Below, piece by piece: positions 1 to 7,759 of a stretch of 64,000 bases of DNA. The stretch is from DASQFQ01 sp963730115. Its GTDB lineage: Bacteria; Actinomycetota; Thermoleophilia; Solirubrobacterales; Solirubrobacteraceae. Positions within the stretch are counted from its first letter, which is position 1. Each line of letters starts with the position of its first letter. The position numbers and the translations under genes are program-made. Under the pieces are notes generated by a model. It was given only the letters and a program-made list of their open reading frames with translations, searched no databases and was not told where the DNA came from. The stretch is taken from NCBI GenBank assembly GCA_963730115.1, contig CAVSQM010000010.1, positions 62,001 to 126,000 on the forward strand. The letters are read 5' to 3'.

Positions 1-375
1 CAGCCCGAGGAGGTCGCCGGAGGTGAACTCCGGGCCGCCGGCCAGCCGGTAGACGACGCCGGTCAGCACGACCGCGGCGGTCGCGGCCGTCGTCGTCTCC
101 CACGAGTGGTGCGCGCCGATCGTGTAGAGCGCGACCATCAGCGGGATCCCGAACTGGCCGCCCACCGGCGCGAGGACGTTGACGAGCGAGATCAGGCCGA
201 GCGTGAGGAACGGCCGCTGCCGCCGCATCAGCAGCGGCGCGACGGCCGCGACCCCGAACAGGGTCGCCTCCAGCACGCGGCCGTCCTCGTTGCCCTCGAA
301 GATCGCCCCGGGCAGCACGAGCAGCGCGACCAGCAGCGTCACGCCGATGTCGACCGTGCGCGGCGACGGGGACAC
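1..375 (-). CDS. Sensor histidine kinase, N-terminal membrane part (partial)
   Basis: Partial gene cut by the left edge; only the first 125 codons are present. Translation from a GTG at 375 begins VSPSPRTVDIGVTLLVALLV and gives several hydrophobic segments separated by short charged turns, including LLMRRQRPFLTLGLI. This is the usual layout of the membrane sensor region of NarL/DesK-type two-component kinases. The kinase core (DHp and ATPase domains) lies outside the window, so the call rests on the N-terminal pattern and on context. It follows an ABC ATPase and permease on the same strand after a 32-base gap, an arrangement common in actinobacteria where the kinase and its regulator control the transporter. 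It could instead be an unrelated membrane protein. Confidence 0.55.
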   Translation of the reverse strand, partial: MSPSPRTVDIGVTLLVALLVLPGAIFEGNEDGRVLEATLFGVAAVAPLLMRRQRPFLTLGLISLVNVLAPVGGQFGIPLMVALYTIGAHHSWETTTAATAAVVLTGVVYRLAGGPEFTSGDLLGL

Positions 376-407
376 GCGCGGAGCGTATCCCCGGCCCTGC
401 GCCCGGC

Positions 408-1169
408 CTAGATCTCGCGCGTGTTGGTGCGCCATGCGCCGACGGCCAGCGCGGCGGCGATCCAGGCGGCGACGACGACGAACGCGGTGCCGAGCCCGAT
501 CGTGAAGTCGAAGCCGCTGAGCTGATCGCCGATGCGGTTGATCGCCGAGATCGGCAGCGCCTGCCGCGCCTCCCCGAGGAAGCCCGCGCCCAGCAGCTGC
601 GGCTCGAAGATGATGTGGACCGCGAGCAGGATCGCGATCACCGGGCCGCGCGAGCCGACCAGCGCGGCGAGCCCGACCGCCAGCGCCGTGCCGAGCGCGC
701 TCGAGGCGAGCACCATCGCGGCGCCTTCGGCGATGTCGCTGCCCGTGGGCGTCGGGCTGCCGTCGGCGAGCAGGAAGGCGAGGGCGACGTCGACCGCGAA
801 CGTGACGATCACGATCGCGCCGACGACGACCCACGCCCCGCAGACGCGTGACAGGAACAGGGCGGTGCGCGAGCGGCCGGTGGCGGCGAGGTCGCGGAAG
901 ACGCCGGTGTCGAGGTCCTGGGCACCGGCGGTGGCGCCGACGATGGCGCCGACCAGGAAGCCCATGACCGAGATCGTGGCGAGGCTGTCGGTGAAGCTCT
1001 CGAGCCCCCCGGCCGGTCCGGTCTGGGCCGGGTTCTGGCCGTGCTGGATCGAGACGACGATGGAGCCGAGCAGCAGGATGCCGAGCGTCAGCCCGGCGGA
1101 CACGAGGAGCATCCCGCGGCGGCGACGGAGCTTGAGGACGTCGGCGCGGATCAGGCGGAAGTCGGGCAT
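408..1169 (-). CDS. ABC-2 type transporter permease
   Basis: A 253-residue integral membrane protein. It starts with a cytoplasmic stretch (MPDFRLIRADVLKLRRRRG), then shows about six hydrophobic segments (near 19-38, 68-90, 110-130, 140-165, 180-205 and 225-245), typical of ABC-2 permeases. The motif DLDTGVFRDLAATGRSR between segments resembles the coupling-helix region that contacts the ATPase. The start ATG overlaps the stop of the upstream ATPase gene by one base (TGATG), so the two are translationally coupled and surely form one transporter. The substrate is unknown; relatives export peptides or antibiotics or confer self-protection. Confidence 0.8.
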   Translation of the reverse strand: MPDFRLIRADVLKLRRRRGMLLVSAGLTLGILLLGSIVVSIQHGQNPAQTGPAGGLESFTDSLATISVMGFLVGAIVGATAGAQDLDTGVFRDLAATGRSRTALFLSRVCGAWVVVGAIVIVTFAVDVALAFLLADGSPTPTGSDIAEGAAMVLASSALGTALAVGLAALVGSRGPVIAILLAVHIIFEPQLLGAGFLGEARQALPISAINRIGDQLSGFDFTIGLGTAFVVVAAWIAAALAVGAWRTNTREI

Positions 1170-2110
1170 CAGGATCGGTCCTCGAGACGGGTGGTCATGG
1201 TCAAGAAGCGCTGCTCGAGCGTGGAGCGGACGGGCGCGACGCGCTCGACGTCGATGCCGTTGTCGAGCAGCCGCCGCAGCAGCGAGGTGACGATCTCGCG
1301 GTCGACCGGCGCCTCGGGGCTGAGCGTCACGCGCAGCATCCCCTCGTGGTCGGAGGCGCGGGTGACGCCGGGGATGGCGGCGAGCAGCGTGGCGGCCTCG
1401 ACCGGGCCGTGGCAGACGATGTCGATCGCGCGCGGGCCGCCGGCGACGAGCTCGTGGATCGGGCCCTGGGCGACGACGTTGCCGAGGTCGACGATCGCTG
1501 CCAGGTCGCAGGTCTTCTCGACCTCGTCGAGCAGGTGCGAGGAGAGCAGCACGCTGCGCCCCTCGTCGACCAGGTCGCGGATGAGGGTGCGGAACTCGAG
1601 GATGCCGGCCGGGTCGAGCCCGTTCATCGGCTCGTCGAGGATCAGGAGCTCGGGGTCGGAGAGCAGGCAGCGCGCGACGCCGAGGCGCTGGCGCATGCCG
1701 AGCGAGTAGGTGCCGACCTTGTCGTCGGCGCGGGCGTGGAGCCCGACGCGCTCGATCGCGGCGTCGACGCGGCCGTGGGCGCTCTTGTCGCGGGCGGCGG
1801 CGTTGACGTGGAGGTTCTCGCGGCCGCTCAGGTGCCGGTGGAAGCGCGGCTCCTCGATGATCGCGCCGACGCGGGCGAGCGCGGCGGCGCGGTCGGTGGC
1901 GACGTCGCGGCCGAGCACGCGCATGCTGCCGGCGGTCGGCTCGGCGAGCCCGAGCAGGAGGCGGATGAGGGTGGTCTTGCCGGCGCCGTTGGCGCCCAGG
2001 AATCCGTAGGCGACGCCGCGGGGCACCTCGAGGTCGATGCCGACCAGGGCGTCCCGCGTGCCGAAGCGCTTGCCGAGACCACGGGTCTCGATGGCGAGGG
2101 AAGAGGTCAT
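1169..2110 (-). CDS. ABC transporter ATP-binding protein
   Basis: A 313-residue ABC ATPase that powers the adjacent permease. Visible motifs are Walker A GANGAGKTT (residues 39-47), signature YSLGMRQR, Walker B LLILDEP followed by MNGLDPAG, and the switch histidine in SSHLLDEV. The C-terminal hundred residues form an accessory domain common in the drug/bacitracin-export subfamily. The ATG at 2110 is chosen because the protein begins just before the first beta strand (LAIETRGLGKRFG). A TACGGT box lies six bases upstream and suggests a leaderless transcript. The gene diverges from nfeD, and a perfect 24-bp palindrome lies between them. It is first of a three-gene unit with the permease and the sensor kinase. 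Confidence 0.88.
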   Translation of the reverse strand: MTSSLAIETRGLGKRFGTRDALVGIDLEVPRGVAYGFLGANGAGKTTLIRLLLGLAEPTAGSMRVLGRDVATDRAAALARVGAIIEEPRFHRHLSGRENLHVNAAARDKSAHGRVDAAIERVGLHARADDKVGTYSLGMRQRLGVARCLLSDPELLILDEPMNGLDPAGILEFRTLIRDLVDEGRSVLLSSHLLDEVEKTCDLAAIVDLGNVVAQGPIHELVAGGPRAIDIVCHGPVEAATLLAAIPGVTRASDHEGMLRVTLSPEAPVDREIVTSLLRRLLDNGIDVERVAPVRSTLEQRFLTMTTRLEDRS

Positions 2111-2116
2111 GCAGCG

Positions 2117-2122
2117 ACCGTA
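2117..2122 (-). promoter_or_regulatory. -10 box of the ABC transporter operon
   Basis: The reverse strand reads TACGGT, matching TANNNT, and ends six bases before the ATG at 2110. That spacing predicts transcription starting at or next to the start codon. No convincing -35 box is visible. Confidence 0.4.
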
Positions 2123-2171
2123 TGGCCGCCCCGCGCACTTGTCGTCGGGCGCCAGGATGAACCTCAGGCCC

Positions 2172-2195
2172 CTCCTCATCCGATCGGATGAGGAG
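2172..2195. promoter_or_regulatory. Perfect 24-bp palindrome, probable operator
   Basis: CTCCTCATCCGA is followed directly by its exact reverse complement. The palindrome lies between the divergent ABC operon and nfeD. It abuts a TACGAT -10 box for nfeD at 2196-2201, so a bound dimer would block that promoter. On the other side it lies about 50-75 bases upstream of the ABC -10 box, where an activator could bind. No regulator gene is adjacent. A hairpin is an alternative reading, but the site is mostly upstream of the predicted transcription start. Confidence 0.6.
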
Positions 2196-2215
2196 TACGA
2201 TCGGTCGCGAGGGAT

Positions 2216-2683
2216 ATGTCCGAGATCGGGCTTCTGTTGTTGCTCGTGAGCGCCGCGCTCGCGGTGGCGGAAGCCCATGTGCCATCGCACGGCGTGCTCG
2301 GGGGCGCCTCCGTCGCCACCCTCGCGGCCGGGATCGCGCTGGTGATCTCCGGTGCCGGGGCGGGCCTGGCGCTCGCGCTCGGCGCCGCCACGGCGGTCGC
2401 CGCCGTCGGCGGGATGTACCTGTGGGTCGTCGTGCACAAGGCGCTGGCCGCGCGGCGGGCCCGCGTACGCAGCGGGCCCGAGGGGCTGATCGGCCGCGTC
2501 GGCGAGGTGCGCGCCACGCCGGCGCCGCTCGGCAAGGTGTTCCTCGACGGCGCGCTGTGGAGGGCGCGGCTGTGGGGCACCGACGAGGACGTCCCGCTCC
2601 AGACCGGCGACCCGATCGTCGTGGAGCGCGTCGACGGACTCACCCTGACCGTCCGCCGTGCCGAGGATTGGGAGCTGTTCTAG
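2216..2683 (+). CDS. NfeD-like membrane protein
   Basis: A 155-residue protein with two or three hydrophobic N-terminal segments (about residues 4-21, 27-48 and 50-72). These are followed by a soluble C-terminal domain beginning GLIGRVGEVRATPAPLGKVF and ending GLTLTVRR, the OB-fold pattern of NfeD proteins. NfeD partners are typically encoded next to SPFH/stomatin proteins, and here the stomatin gene follows after 163 bases. The family is thought to act in membrane-domain organisation and protein quality control. This is the short NfeD form without the serine-protease domain. A TACGAT box ends 14 bases before the ATG. Confidence 0.8.
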   Translation: MSEIGLLLLLVSAALAVAEAHVPSHGVLGGASVATLAAGIALVISGAGAGLALALGAATAVAAVGGMYLWVVVHKALAARRARVRSGPEGLIGRVGEVRATPAPLGKVFLDGALWRARLWGTDEDVPLQTGDPIVVERVDGLTLTVRRAEDWELF

Positions 2684-2846
2684 TGGCCCCTCCGGCGGAT
2701 CCCCACGCACCTGGACGGGCGCAGCCGGCGCCTGGCCACGTCATCGGTCGGGGCAAGGGCTCCGCCATTGCACCCTCCCTGCTTCCTTGCCAGGCATCCG
2801 CCTGCATCCCGACCAGGCACGCGCGGACCCACCGGAGGAACCACTA

Positions 2847-3680
2847 ATGGCCGAAGTCTTCACCGCCGTGTTCATCCTCGTCCTGTTCGTCGCCGTGCTG
2901 GCGGGCTCGTCGGTGCGGGTGCTGCGCGAGTACGAGCGCGCCGTCGTGTTCCGGCTCGGCCGGCTCGTGGGGGAGAAAGGGCCGGGGCTCGTGCTGCTGA
3001 TCCCCGGCGTCGACCGGATGGTGCGCGTGTCGCTGCGCACGCGCACGATGGCGATCCCGCCGCAGGACGTGATCACGCGCGACAACGTCACCGCGCGCGT
3101 GGACGCCGTCGCCTACTTCCGCGTCGTCGACGCGAACTCGGCGGTGGTCAGCGTCGAGGACGCCGCGAAGGCGACGCTGCAGATCGCCCAGACGACGCTG
3201 CGCTCCGTGCTCGGCAAGGCCGACCTCGACGCGCTGCTGTCGGAGCGTGAGCGGCTCAACGACGACCTGCAGCAGATCATCGACGAGCAGACCGAGCCGT
3301 GGGGGATCAAGGCGACCACGGTCGAGATCAAGGACGTCAGCATCCCCACGGCGATGCAGCGGGCGATGTCGCGCCAGGCCGAGGCCGAGCGCGAGCGGCG
3401 CGCGCGGATCATCCACGCCGAGGCCGAGTTCCAGGCGGCGGCGAAGCTGGCCGAGGCGGCCGGCGTGATCAACGCCGCGCCGGCGGCGCTGCAGCTGCGC
3501 TACCTGCAGACGCTGCGCGAGATCGGCGGCGGCGACGGGGACTCGACGATCGTCTTCCCGCTGCCGATCGACCTCGTCAAGCCACTGCTCGAGGCGACGG
3601 GCACGCCGCCCGCACCTTCAGGTGCGCCGGAACAGCTCCCCAACGGGGCCGGGCACGGCGAGCTGCCGAAGCCTCAGTAG
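2847..3680 (+). CDS. SPFH/stomatin-like membrane protein
   Basis: A 277-residue stomatin/prohibitin homologue. One N-terminal membrane anchor (about residues 5-24) is followed by the SPFH domain with the typical EYERAVVFRLGRL and GPGLVLLIPGVDRM blocks, the TRDNVTARVDAVAYFRV strand pair, and a helical region rich in charged and Ala residues (RQAEAERERRARIIHAEAE) that should form a coiled coil for oligomerisation. The C-terminus is Pro/Gly-rich. GGAGGAA lies seven bases before the ATG, a strong ribosome site that fixes this start over upstream ones. With the preceding NfeD gene it forms the conserved NfeD-stomatin pair. The stop overlaps the convergent small gene by seven bases. Confidence 0.88.
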   Translation: MAEVFTAVFILVLFVAVLAGSSVRVLREYERAVVFRLGRLVGEKGPGLVLLIPGVDRMVRVSLRTRTMAIPPQDVITRDNVTARVDAVAYFRVVDANSAVVSVEDAAKATLQIAQTTLRSVLGKADLDALLSERERLNDDLQQIIDEQTEPWGIKATTVEIKDVSIPTAMQRAMSRQAEAERERRARIIHAEAEFQAAAKLAEAAGVINAAPAALQLRYLQTLREIGGGDGDSTIVFPLPIDLVKPLLEATGTPPAPSGAPEQLPNGAGHGELPKPQ

Positions 3681-3952
3681 CGCAGGTCGGAGGACGAGGA
3701 CTGCTGCATCCGCTTGCCGCGGCATTCGCCGTCCTTGCCGTGCTTCATCCAGCCCTCGGCTGCGGGGGAGGACTTCGAGCTCGGCTCGCTCTTCTCGTCG
3801 GCGAGGCCGACGGCGGCCCCGGCCAGGGCGCCGGTGGCGACGACGGTCGCGACCACGGCGGTGAACGCGCGCCGCGTGCGGCGGGAAACCCGCGGGGGTG
3901 GCGGTGACTCGTCGACCGAGGCCACCACGGAGACGTCGTCGAAGCGCTCCAT
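3674..3952 (-). CDS. Small single-pass membrane protein, function unknown
   Basis: A 92-residue protein starting MERFDDVSVV, with one hydrophobic segment (FTAVVATVVATGALAGAAVG) preceded by basic RVSRRTRR. This predicts an N-in, single-pass topology. The outside part is short, Ser/Lys-rich and ends QQSSSSDLRY. An upstream GTG at 4009 would add 19 residues and overlap the SDR gene, so the ATG at 3952 is preferred, though this is uncertain. I do not recognise a family. It may be cotranscribed with the upstream SDR gene. Confidence 0.55.
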   Translation of the reverse strand: MERFDDVSVVASVDESPPPPRVSRRTRRAFTAVVATVVATGALAGAAVGLADEKSEPSSKSSPAAEGWMKHGKDGECRGKRMQQSSSSDLRY

Positions 3953-3995
3953 CACGTGAATCGTACCCCCGGACGCAAGTGCCGACGCGCCTCGA

Positions 3996-4778
3996 TCACG
4001 GTTCTTCACGGGTGCGCGGCACGAGCCGCTCGCCCGCCTTCGGGCCGACCGCGAAGCGCACGAGCGGCGGCACCACCACGCGCGCGGCCGCCGCGATCGC
4101 GTAGGGCCGCGGGACGTAGCGCTCGGGCTTGCGGTTGAGCCCGGCGTCGAGGATCGCCCGGGCGCCGCGCTCGGGCGTCGAGACGAGCCGGCGCGTGAGC
4201 GGGTTCTCGTTCAGCTCGCGCTGCGGGAAGCCCTCGGTGGTGATGAAGCCGGGGAGCACGAGCCCGACGTGCACGCCGTTGACGATCTCCTCGCCGGCCA
4301 GCGCGTCCGACCAGCCGGAGAGCGCGAACTTGGCTGCCGAGTAGGCGCCGGAGCCGGGTCGCGCCACCCGACCGGCGGTGCTCGAGACGTTGACGATCGC
4401 GCTCGGCGCGCTGCGGCGCAGCAGCGGCAGCAGCGCCTCGGTCAGCCGCACGACCGCGTCGAAGTTGATCTCCATGTGGCGCTTGACGTTCTCCCAGCCG
4501 CCCTCCGCGAACGTCGCCCGCCACGCCGCGCCGGCGTTGTTGACGAGCAGGTCGAGGCGGTCGTGGCGCTCCTCCACATGCGCCCGGATGTGAGCCGGCG
4601 CTCCGTCCTCGGTGAGGTCACAGGCGCAGAAGCTGGCGCCCAGCTCTCCCGCCAGCTCGCGCAGCCGGTCCTCCCGCCGCGCGACGAGCACGAGCTCGGC
4701 GTTGTGCTCGCGGGCGAGCAGGCGGGCGGTGGCCTCGCCGATGCCGGACGAGGCGCCGGTGACGACGGCGACGGTCAC
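3996..4778 (-). CDS. Short-chain dehydrogenase/reductase
   Basis: A 260-residue classical SDR. It has the nucleotide-binding TGASSGIGEATA at residues 7-18, the NNAG motif (LLVNNAGAAWRA), catalytic Ser in IVNVSSTAGRVA, and YSAAK supplying Tyr and Lys. The reaction is an NAD(P)(H)-dependent oxidation or reduction of an unidentified alcohol or ketone. The C-terminal 60 residues (KPERYVPRPYAIAAAARVVVPPL) are longer than in minimal SDRs and may touch the membrane or substrate. The GTG start follows a TAGGCT box that ends six bases upstream. A strong inverted repeat separates it from the MFS gene, so it is probably a separate transcript. Confidence 0.85.
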   Translation of the reverse strand: MTVAVVTGASSGIGEATARLLAREHNAELVLVARREDRLRELAGELGASFCACDLTEDGAPAHIRAHVEERHDRLDLLVNNAGAAWRATFAEGGWENVKRHMEINFDAVVRLTEALLPLLRRSAPSAIVNVSSTAGRVARPGSGAYSAAKFALSGWSDALAGEEIVNGVHVGLVLPGFITTEGFPQRELNENPLTRRLVSTPERGARAILDAGLNRKPERYVPRPYAIAAAARVVVPPLVRFAVGPKAGERLVPRTREEP

Positions 4779-4784
4779 GGGCGG

Positions 4785-4790
4785 AGCCTA
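4785..4790 (-). promoter_or_regulatory. -10 box of the SDR gene
   Basis: The reverse strand reads TAGGCT and ends six bases before the GTG at 4778, predicting a leaderless transcript. Confidence 0.4.
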
Positions 4791-4842
4791 ACCCTCAACC
4801 CACCTGAAGGGGGTCAGACCTCCTTCAGGCAGGTTGAGGGTT
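4790..4842. terminator. Long inverted repeat, probable terminator behind the MFS gene
   Basis: Two 21-base arms (4790-4810 and 4822-4842) match except at two positions. They begin AACCCTCAACC and CCTTCAGG respectively and enclose an 11-base loop. The site lies between the stop of the MFS gene (4857) and the start of the SDR gene (4778), both on the reverse strand. A stem this long would stop transcription or serve as an operator. There is no T-run, so factor-independent termination is not certain. Confidence 0.55.
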
Positions 4843-4856
4843 GCCGCCGGACCGGC

Positions 4857-6269
4857 TCAGGCCGCGTCGAGCGCGAGCTCGGCGGGGACCGTGTCGCGAC
4901 CCTTGCGCCGCTCGGCGAGCAGCGCGGCGGTCGCGATCGCGCCGGCGACGCAGACGGCCGCGCCGACCCAGAGCGCGTCCTTCATGCCGTCCACGTAGGT
5001 CTGGGCATCGCCGCCGAACGCGTGCGCGGCGGGGACGAGCGCGCCGAGCGCGGCGACGCCCACGGCGATGCCGGCCTGGCGGAACGTGTCGTTCACGCCG
5101 GCGGCGAGGCCGCTCATCTGCTGCGGGGCGGAGCTCAGCGCCACGGCGCTCAGCGCCGGGTTGAAGAGCCCGCTGCCGATGCAGGCGACGATCACGCCGG
5201 GCAGGAACACCGTCCAGTTCGAGTCGACCGCGGCGAGCGTCAGCAGCGCCTGGCCGACACCGACGAGCGCGAGGCCGCCGGCGATCAGCGTGCGAGCGCC
5301 GACCTTCTCGACGAGGTTCGCGGTCGCACCGGAGACGACGAGCATGATCAGCGTGCCGGGCAGGTACACGAGCCCGGCCTCGATCGCCGACAGCCCGAGG
5401 ATCTGCTGCAGGTAGATCGTCGTGTAGAGGAACACGGCGAAGAACGACGCGGAGATGGCGAACGCCGCGACCTGCGCACCGGTGAAGGAGCGGTTGCGGA
5501 ACAGCCCGAGCGGGAGCATCGGCTCCTTCGAGCGCGCCTCGACCACGATGAACGCGCCGAGGAACGCGACGGCGCCGACCAGCTCGGCGATGATCGCCGC
5601 GCTCGTCCAGCCGTCCTCGTTGCCGCGCAGCAGCGCGAGCACGAGCAGGAACAGGCCGGCGGTCAGCGAGACCTGGCCGGGGATGTCGAGCTTGCGCGGG
5701 TGCGGATCACGCGACTCCTCGACCGAGCGGCGCGTGATCGCGATGCAGATGAGGCCGAGCGGCAGGTTGACGAGGAAGATCCAGCGCCAGTCGAGGCCGC
5801 TGGTGAGCGCGCCGCCGACCAGCGGGCCGATGGCGAACGCCGCACCGATCGAAGCGCCGTAGGCGGCGAACGCCTTGCCGCGCTCCTGCGGGTTCGGGAA
5901 CGCCTGCGAGAGCAGGGCGAGCGAGACGGCGAACATGATCGCGGCGCCGACGCCCTGCGCGGCGCGCGCGGAGTTCAGCATCACGATGTCGGTCGCCGCT
6001 GCACACACGAGCGACGTCACGGTGAAGATGGCCAGGCCGATGATGAAGAGCCGGCGACGACCGAAGCGGTCGGCCAGCGAGCCGGCCGTCAGCACGACGG
6101 CGGCGAGGGCGAGCGTGTAGGCGTCGACGACCCACTGGAGGCCGGAGAGGCCGGTGTTGAGGTCGGCGGCGATGTCGGACAGGGCGGTGTTCACGACCGC
6201 GATGTCGAGCATGAGCATCGCGGTCGCCGCACACACCACGGCGAGGGTCCAGCGTTGCGTTGAGGTCAC
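4857..6269 (-). CDS. MFS drug exporter of the DHA2 (14-TM) family
   Basis: A 470-residue transporter with about 14 hydrophobic segments. Diagnostic blocks are LDIAVVNTALSDIAADL in the first segment (DHA2 motif D1), GSLADRFGRRRLF (motif A, loop 2-3), the RAAQGVGAA helix and GPLVGGALTSGLDWRWIFLVNLP (motif C and following). It should export hydrophobic compounds by proton antiport. The GTG at 6269 (VTSTQRWTL) has GGAG eight bases upstream and is preferred to starts that would add about 46 hydrophilic residues. It lies 86 bases downstream of the FAD oxidase gene and appears to be last in the MarR-controlled unit, suggesting it expels the product or inducer. Confidence 0.85.
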   Translation of the reverse strand: MTSTQRWTLAVVCAATAMLMLDIAVVNTALSDIAADLNTGLSGLQWVVDAYTLALAAVVLTAGSLADRFGRRRLFIIGLAIFTVTSLVCAAATDIVMLNSARAAQGVGAAIMFAVSLALLSQAFPNPQERGKAFAAYGASIGAAFAIGPLVGGALTSGLDWRWIFLVNLPLGLICIAITRRSVEESRDPHPRKLDIPGQVSLTAGLFLLVLALLRGNEDGWTSAAIIAELVGAVAFLGAFIVVEARSKEPMLPLGLFRNRSFTGAQVAAFAISASFFAVFLYTTIYLQQILGLSAIEAGLVYLPGTLIMLVVSGATANLVEKVGARTLIAGGLALVGVGQALLTLAAVDSNWTVFLPGVIVACIGSGLFNPALSAVALSSAPQQMSGLAAGVNDTFRQAGIAVGVAALGALVPAAHAFGGDAQTYVDGMKDALWVGAAVCVAGAIATAALLAERRKGRDTVPAELALDAA

Positions 6270-6355
6270 GGTGAAGGCTCCGGGGGGATTCGGGGAGGAG
6301 GATCGGATTGCATGCTCCCGGCGCGGGGCCGGGAGCACATCAGGGGTTTCCCTAG

Positions 6356-7724
6356 TCAGGCTGCTCGCACGTTGCCGGTGGCCCGGAACACGTTGCCCGG
6401 GTCCCATCCGGCCTTCACCCGCGCGAGCCGCTCGTAGTGCGGGCCGTAGGCGGCGCGGACGCGGTCCGTGCCCTCCTCGCCGGTGAAGTTGAGGTAGGTC
6501 GCGCCGGTCCGGTAGGGAGCGAGGATCTCGCGCCAGCGGCGGCCGTGGGCGATGTTCCGCTCGTCGTCGTCAGCGTCCTCCCACAGCAGCAGCGGGTGCA
6601 CGACGAAGCGCGCGCCGCGGCCGGTCAGCGGGCCCTCGGGCCCGCGCGCGACCGCGCCGCCCCATGCGGGGATGAAGATCTGCGCCGGCCCTGCGGGCAT
6701 CGACTCGGCGTGCGCCACGATCGCGTCGATCGCCTCGTCGTTCATGTCCTCGAGGTACTCCGCGGTCCACCAGTTGCGGTAGCCGGGCGGGATCGTCGAG
6801 CGAGCACTGGAAGTCCGCGTAGGTCGTGGGCTCGAAGGCGTCGAGCGCCGCGCCCTCGCGGATCGGCGCCAGCGAGGCCTCGGCGTCGGCGATCGCCCCG
6901 GCGTGCATGCCGGCGATCGCGACCGCGGGCCGGCCGCGCAGCTCGTCCGGGATGCCGTCCTCGTCGGGCGCGGTCAAGAAGACGTAGGCGAGCGAGATCT
7001 CCTCCGGCGCGTCGACCATGAAGTCGCGGAAGCGCTTCAGCGTCTCGCGCGCCGCCGAGCGGGGGTACAGCACGAGGCCGCCGAGGACCTCGGGGCCGAC
7101 CTCGTGGAGCTGCAGCTCGAGCGCGGTCACGACGCCGAAGTTGCCGCCGCCGCCGCGCAGCGCCCAGAACAGCTCGGGGTGCTCGTCGGCCGAGGCGCGG
7201 ACCGGCTCGCCGCCGGCGGTGACGAGCTCGACCGCGACGAGGTTGTCGCAGGCGAGGCCGTGCTTGCGCTCGAGCCAGCCGGAGCCGCCGCCGAGCGTGA
7301 GGCCGGCGACGCCGGTGCTGGAGACGCGCCCGCCGACCGCGGCGAGGCCGTGCTCCTGGGTGGCGCGGTCGACCGCCGCCCACGTCTGGCCGCCGCCGAC
7401 GCGGACGATCCGGCGCACCGGGTCGACGACGATCTCGTCGAGGCCGCGGACGTCGATGACGAGGCCGTCGTCGACGAGCGAGAGGCCGGCCACCGAGTGG
7501 CCGCCGCCGCGGACGGCGACGGGCAGATTGCGGGTCCGCGCGAAGGCGAGCGCGGCGGAGACCTGGTGCGGGTGCGAGCAGCGCGCGACGTGGCGCGGGC
7601 GCTTCTCGATCATCCCGTTGAAGAGGGCGCACGCGTCCTCGTACTCGGGCTCTCCCGGGTCGAAGACGTTGCCGCGCAGCGCGTGCCGCAGCTGGTACAG
7701 GGCGGGGTCATGGATCAAGCTCAT
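6356..7724 (-). CDS. FAD-linked oxidase, berberine-bridge-enzyme-like (frameshifted here)
   Basis: Reconstructed as about 455 residues. The N-terminal PCMH-type FAD domain contains VAVRGGGHSVAG, whose histidine is the usual 8-alpha flavin attachment site, and TGVAGLTLGGGSGWLERKHG. The C-terminal BBE domain ends YLNFTGEEGTDRVRAAYG...YERLARVKAGWDPGNVFR. The position of the second flavin-linking cysteine is occupied by GRVSSTG, so the flavin is probably singly attached. One extra base within 6785-6791 shifts the frame between DFQCSLDDP and GYRNWWTAEYLEDMN; removing one C restores both halves. Such enzymes oxidise sugars, phenolics or antibiotics using oxygen. It lies between the SDR and MFS genes of the MarR-linked unit. 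Confidence 0.82.
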
Positions 7725-7759
7725 GCGGATTCAGACGGCCGCCCTGTACCGGCTATTCC

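Noticed and set aside
4269..6263. Long forward open frame of about 660 codons
   Set aside because: It is the mirror of the MFS and SDR genes and has a composition dominated by Arg, Asp and Glu, typical of a shadow frame.
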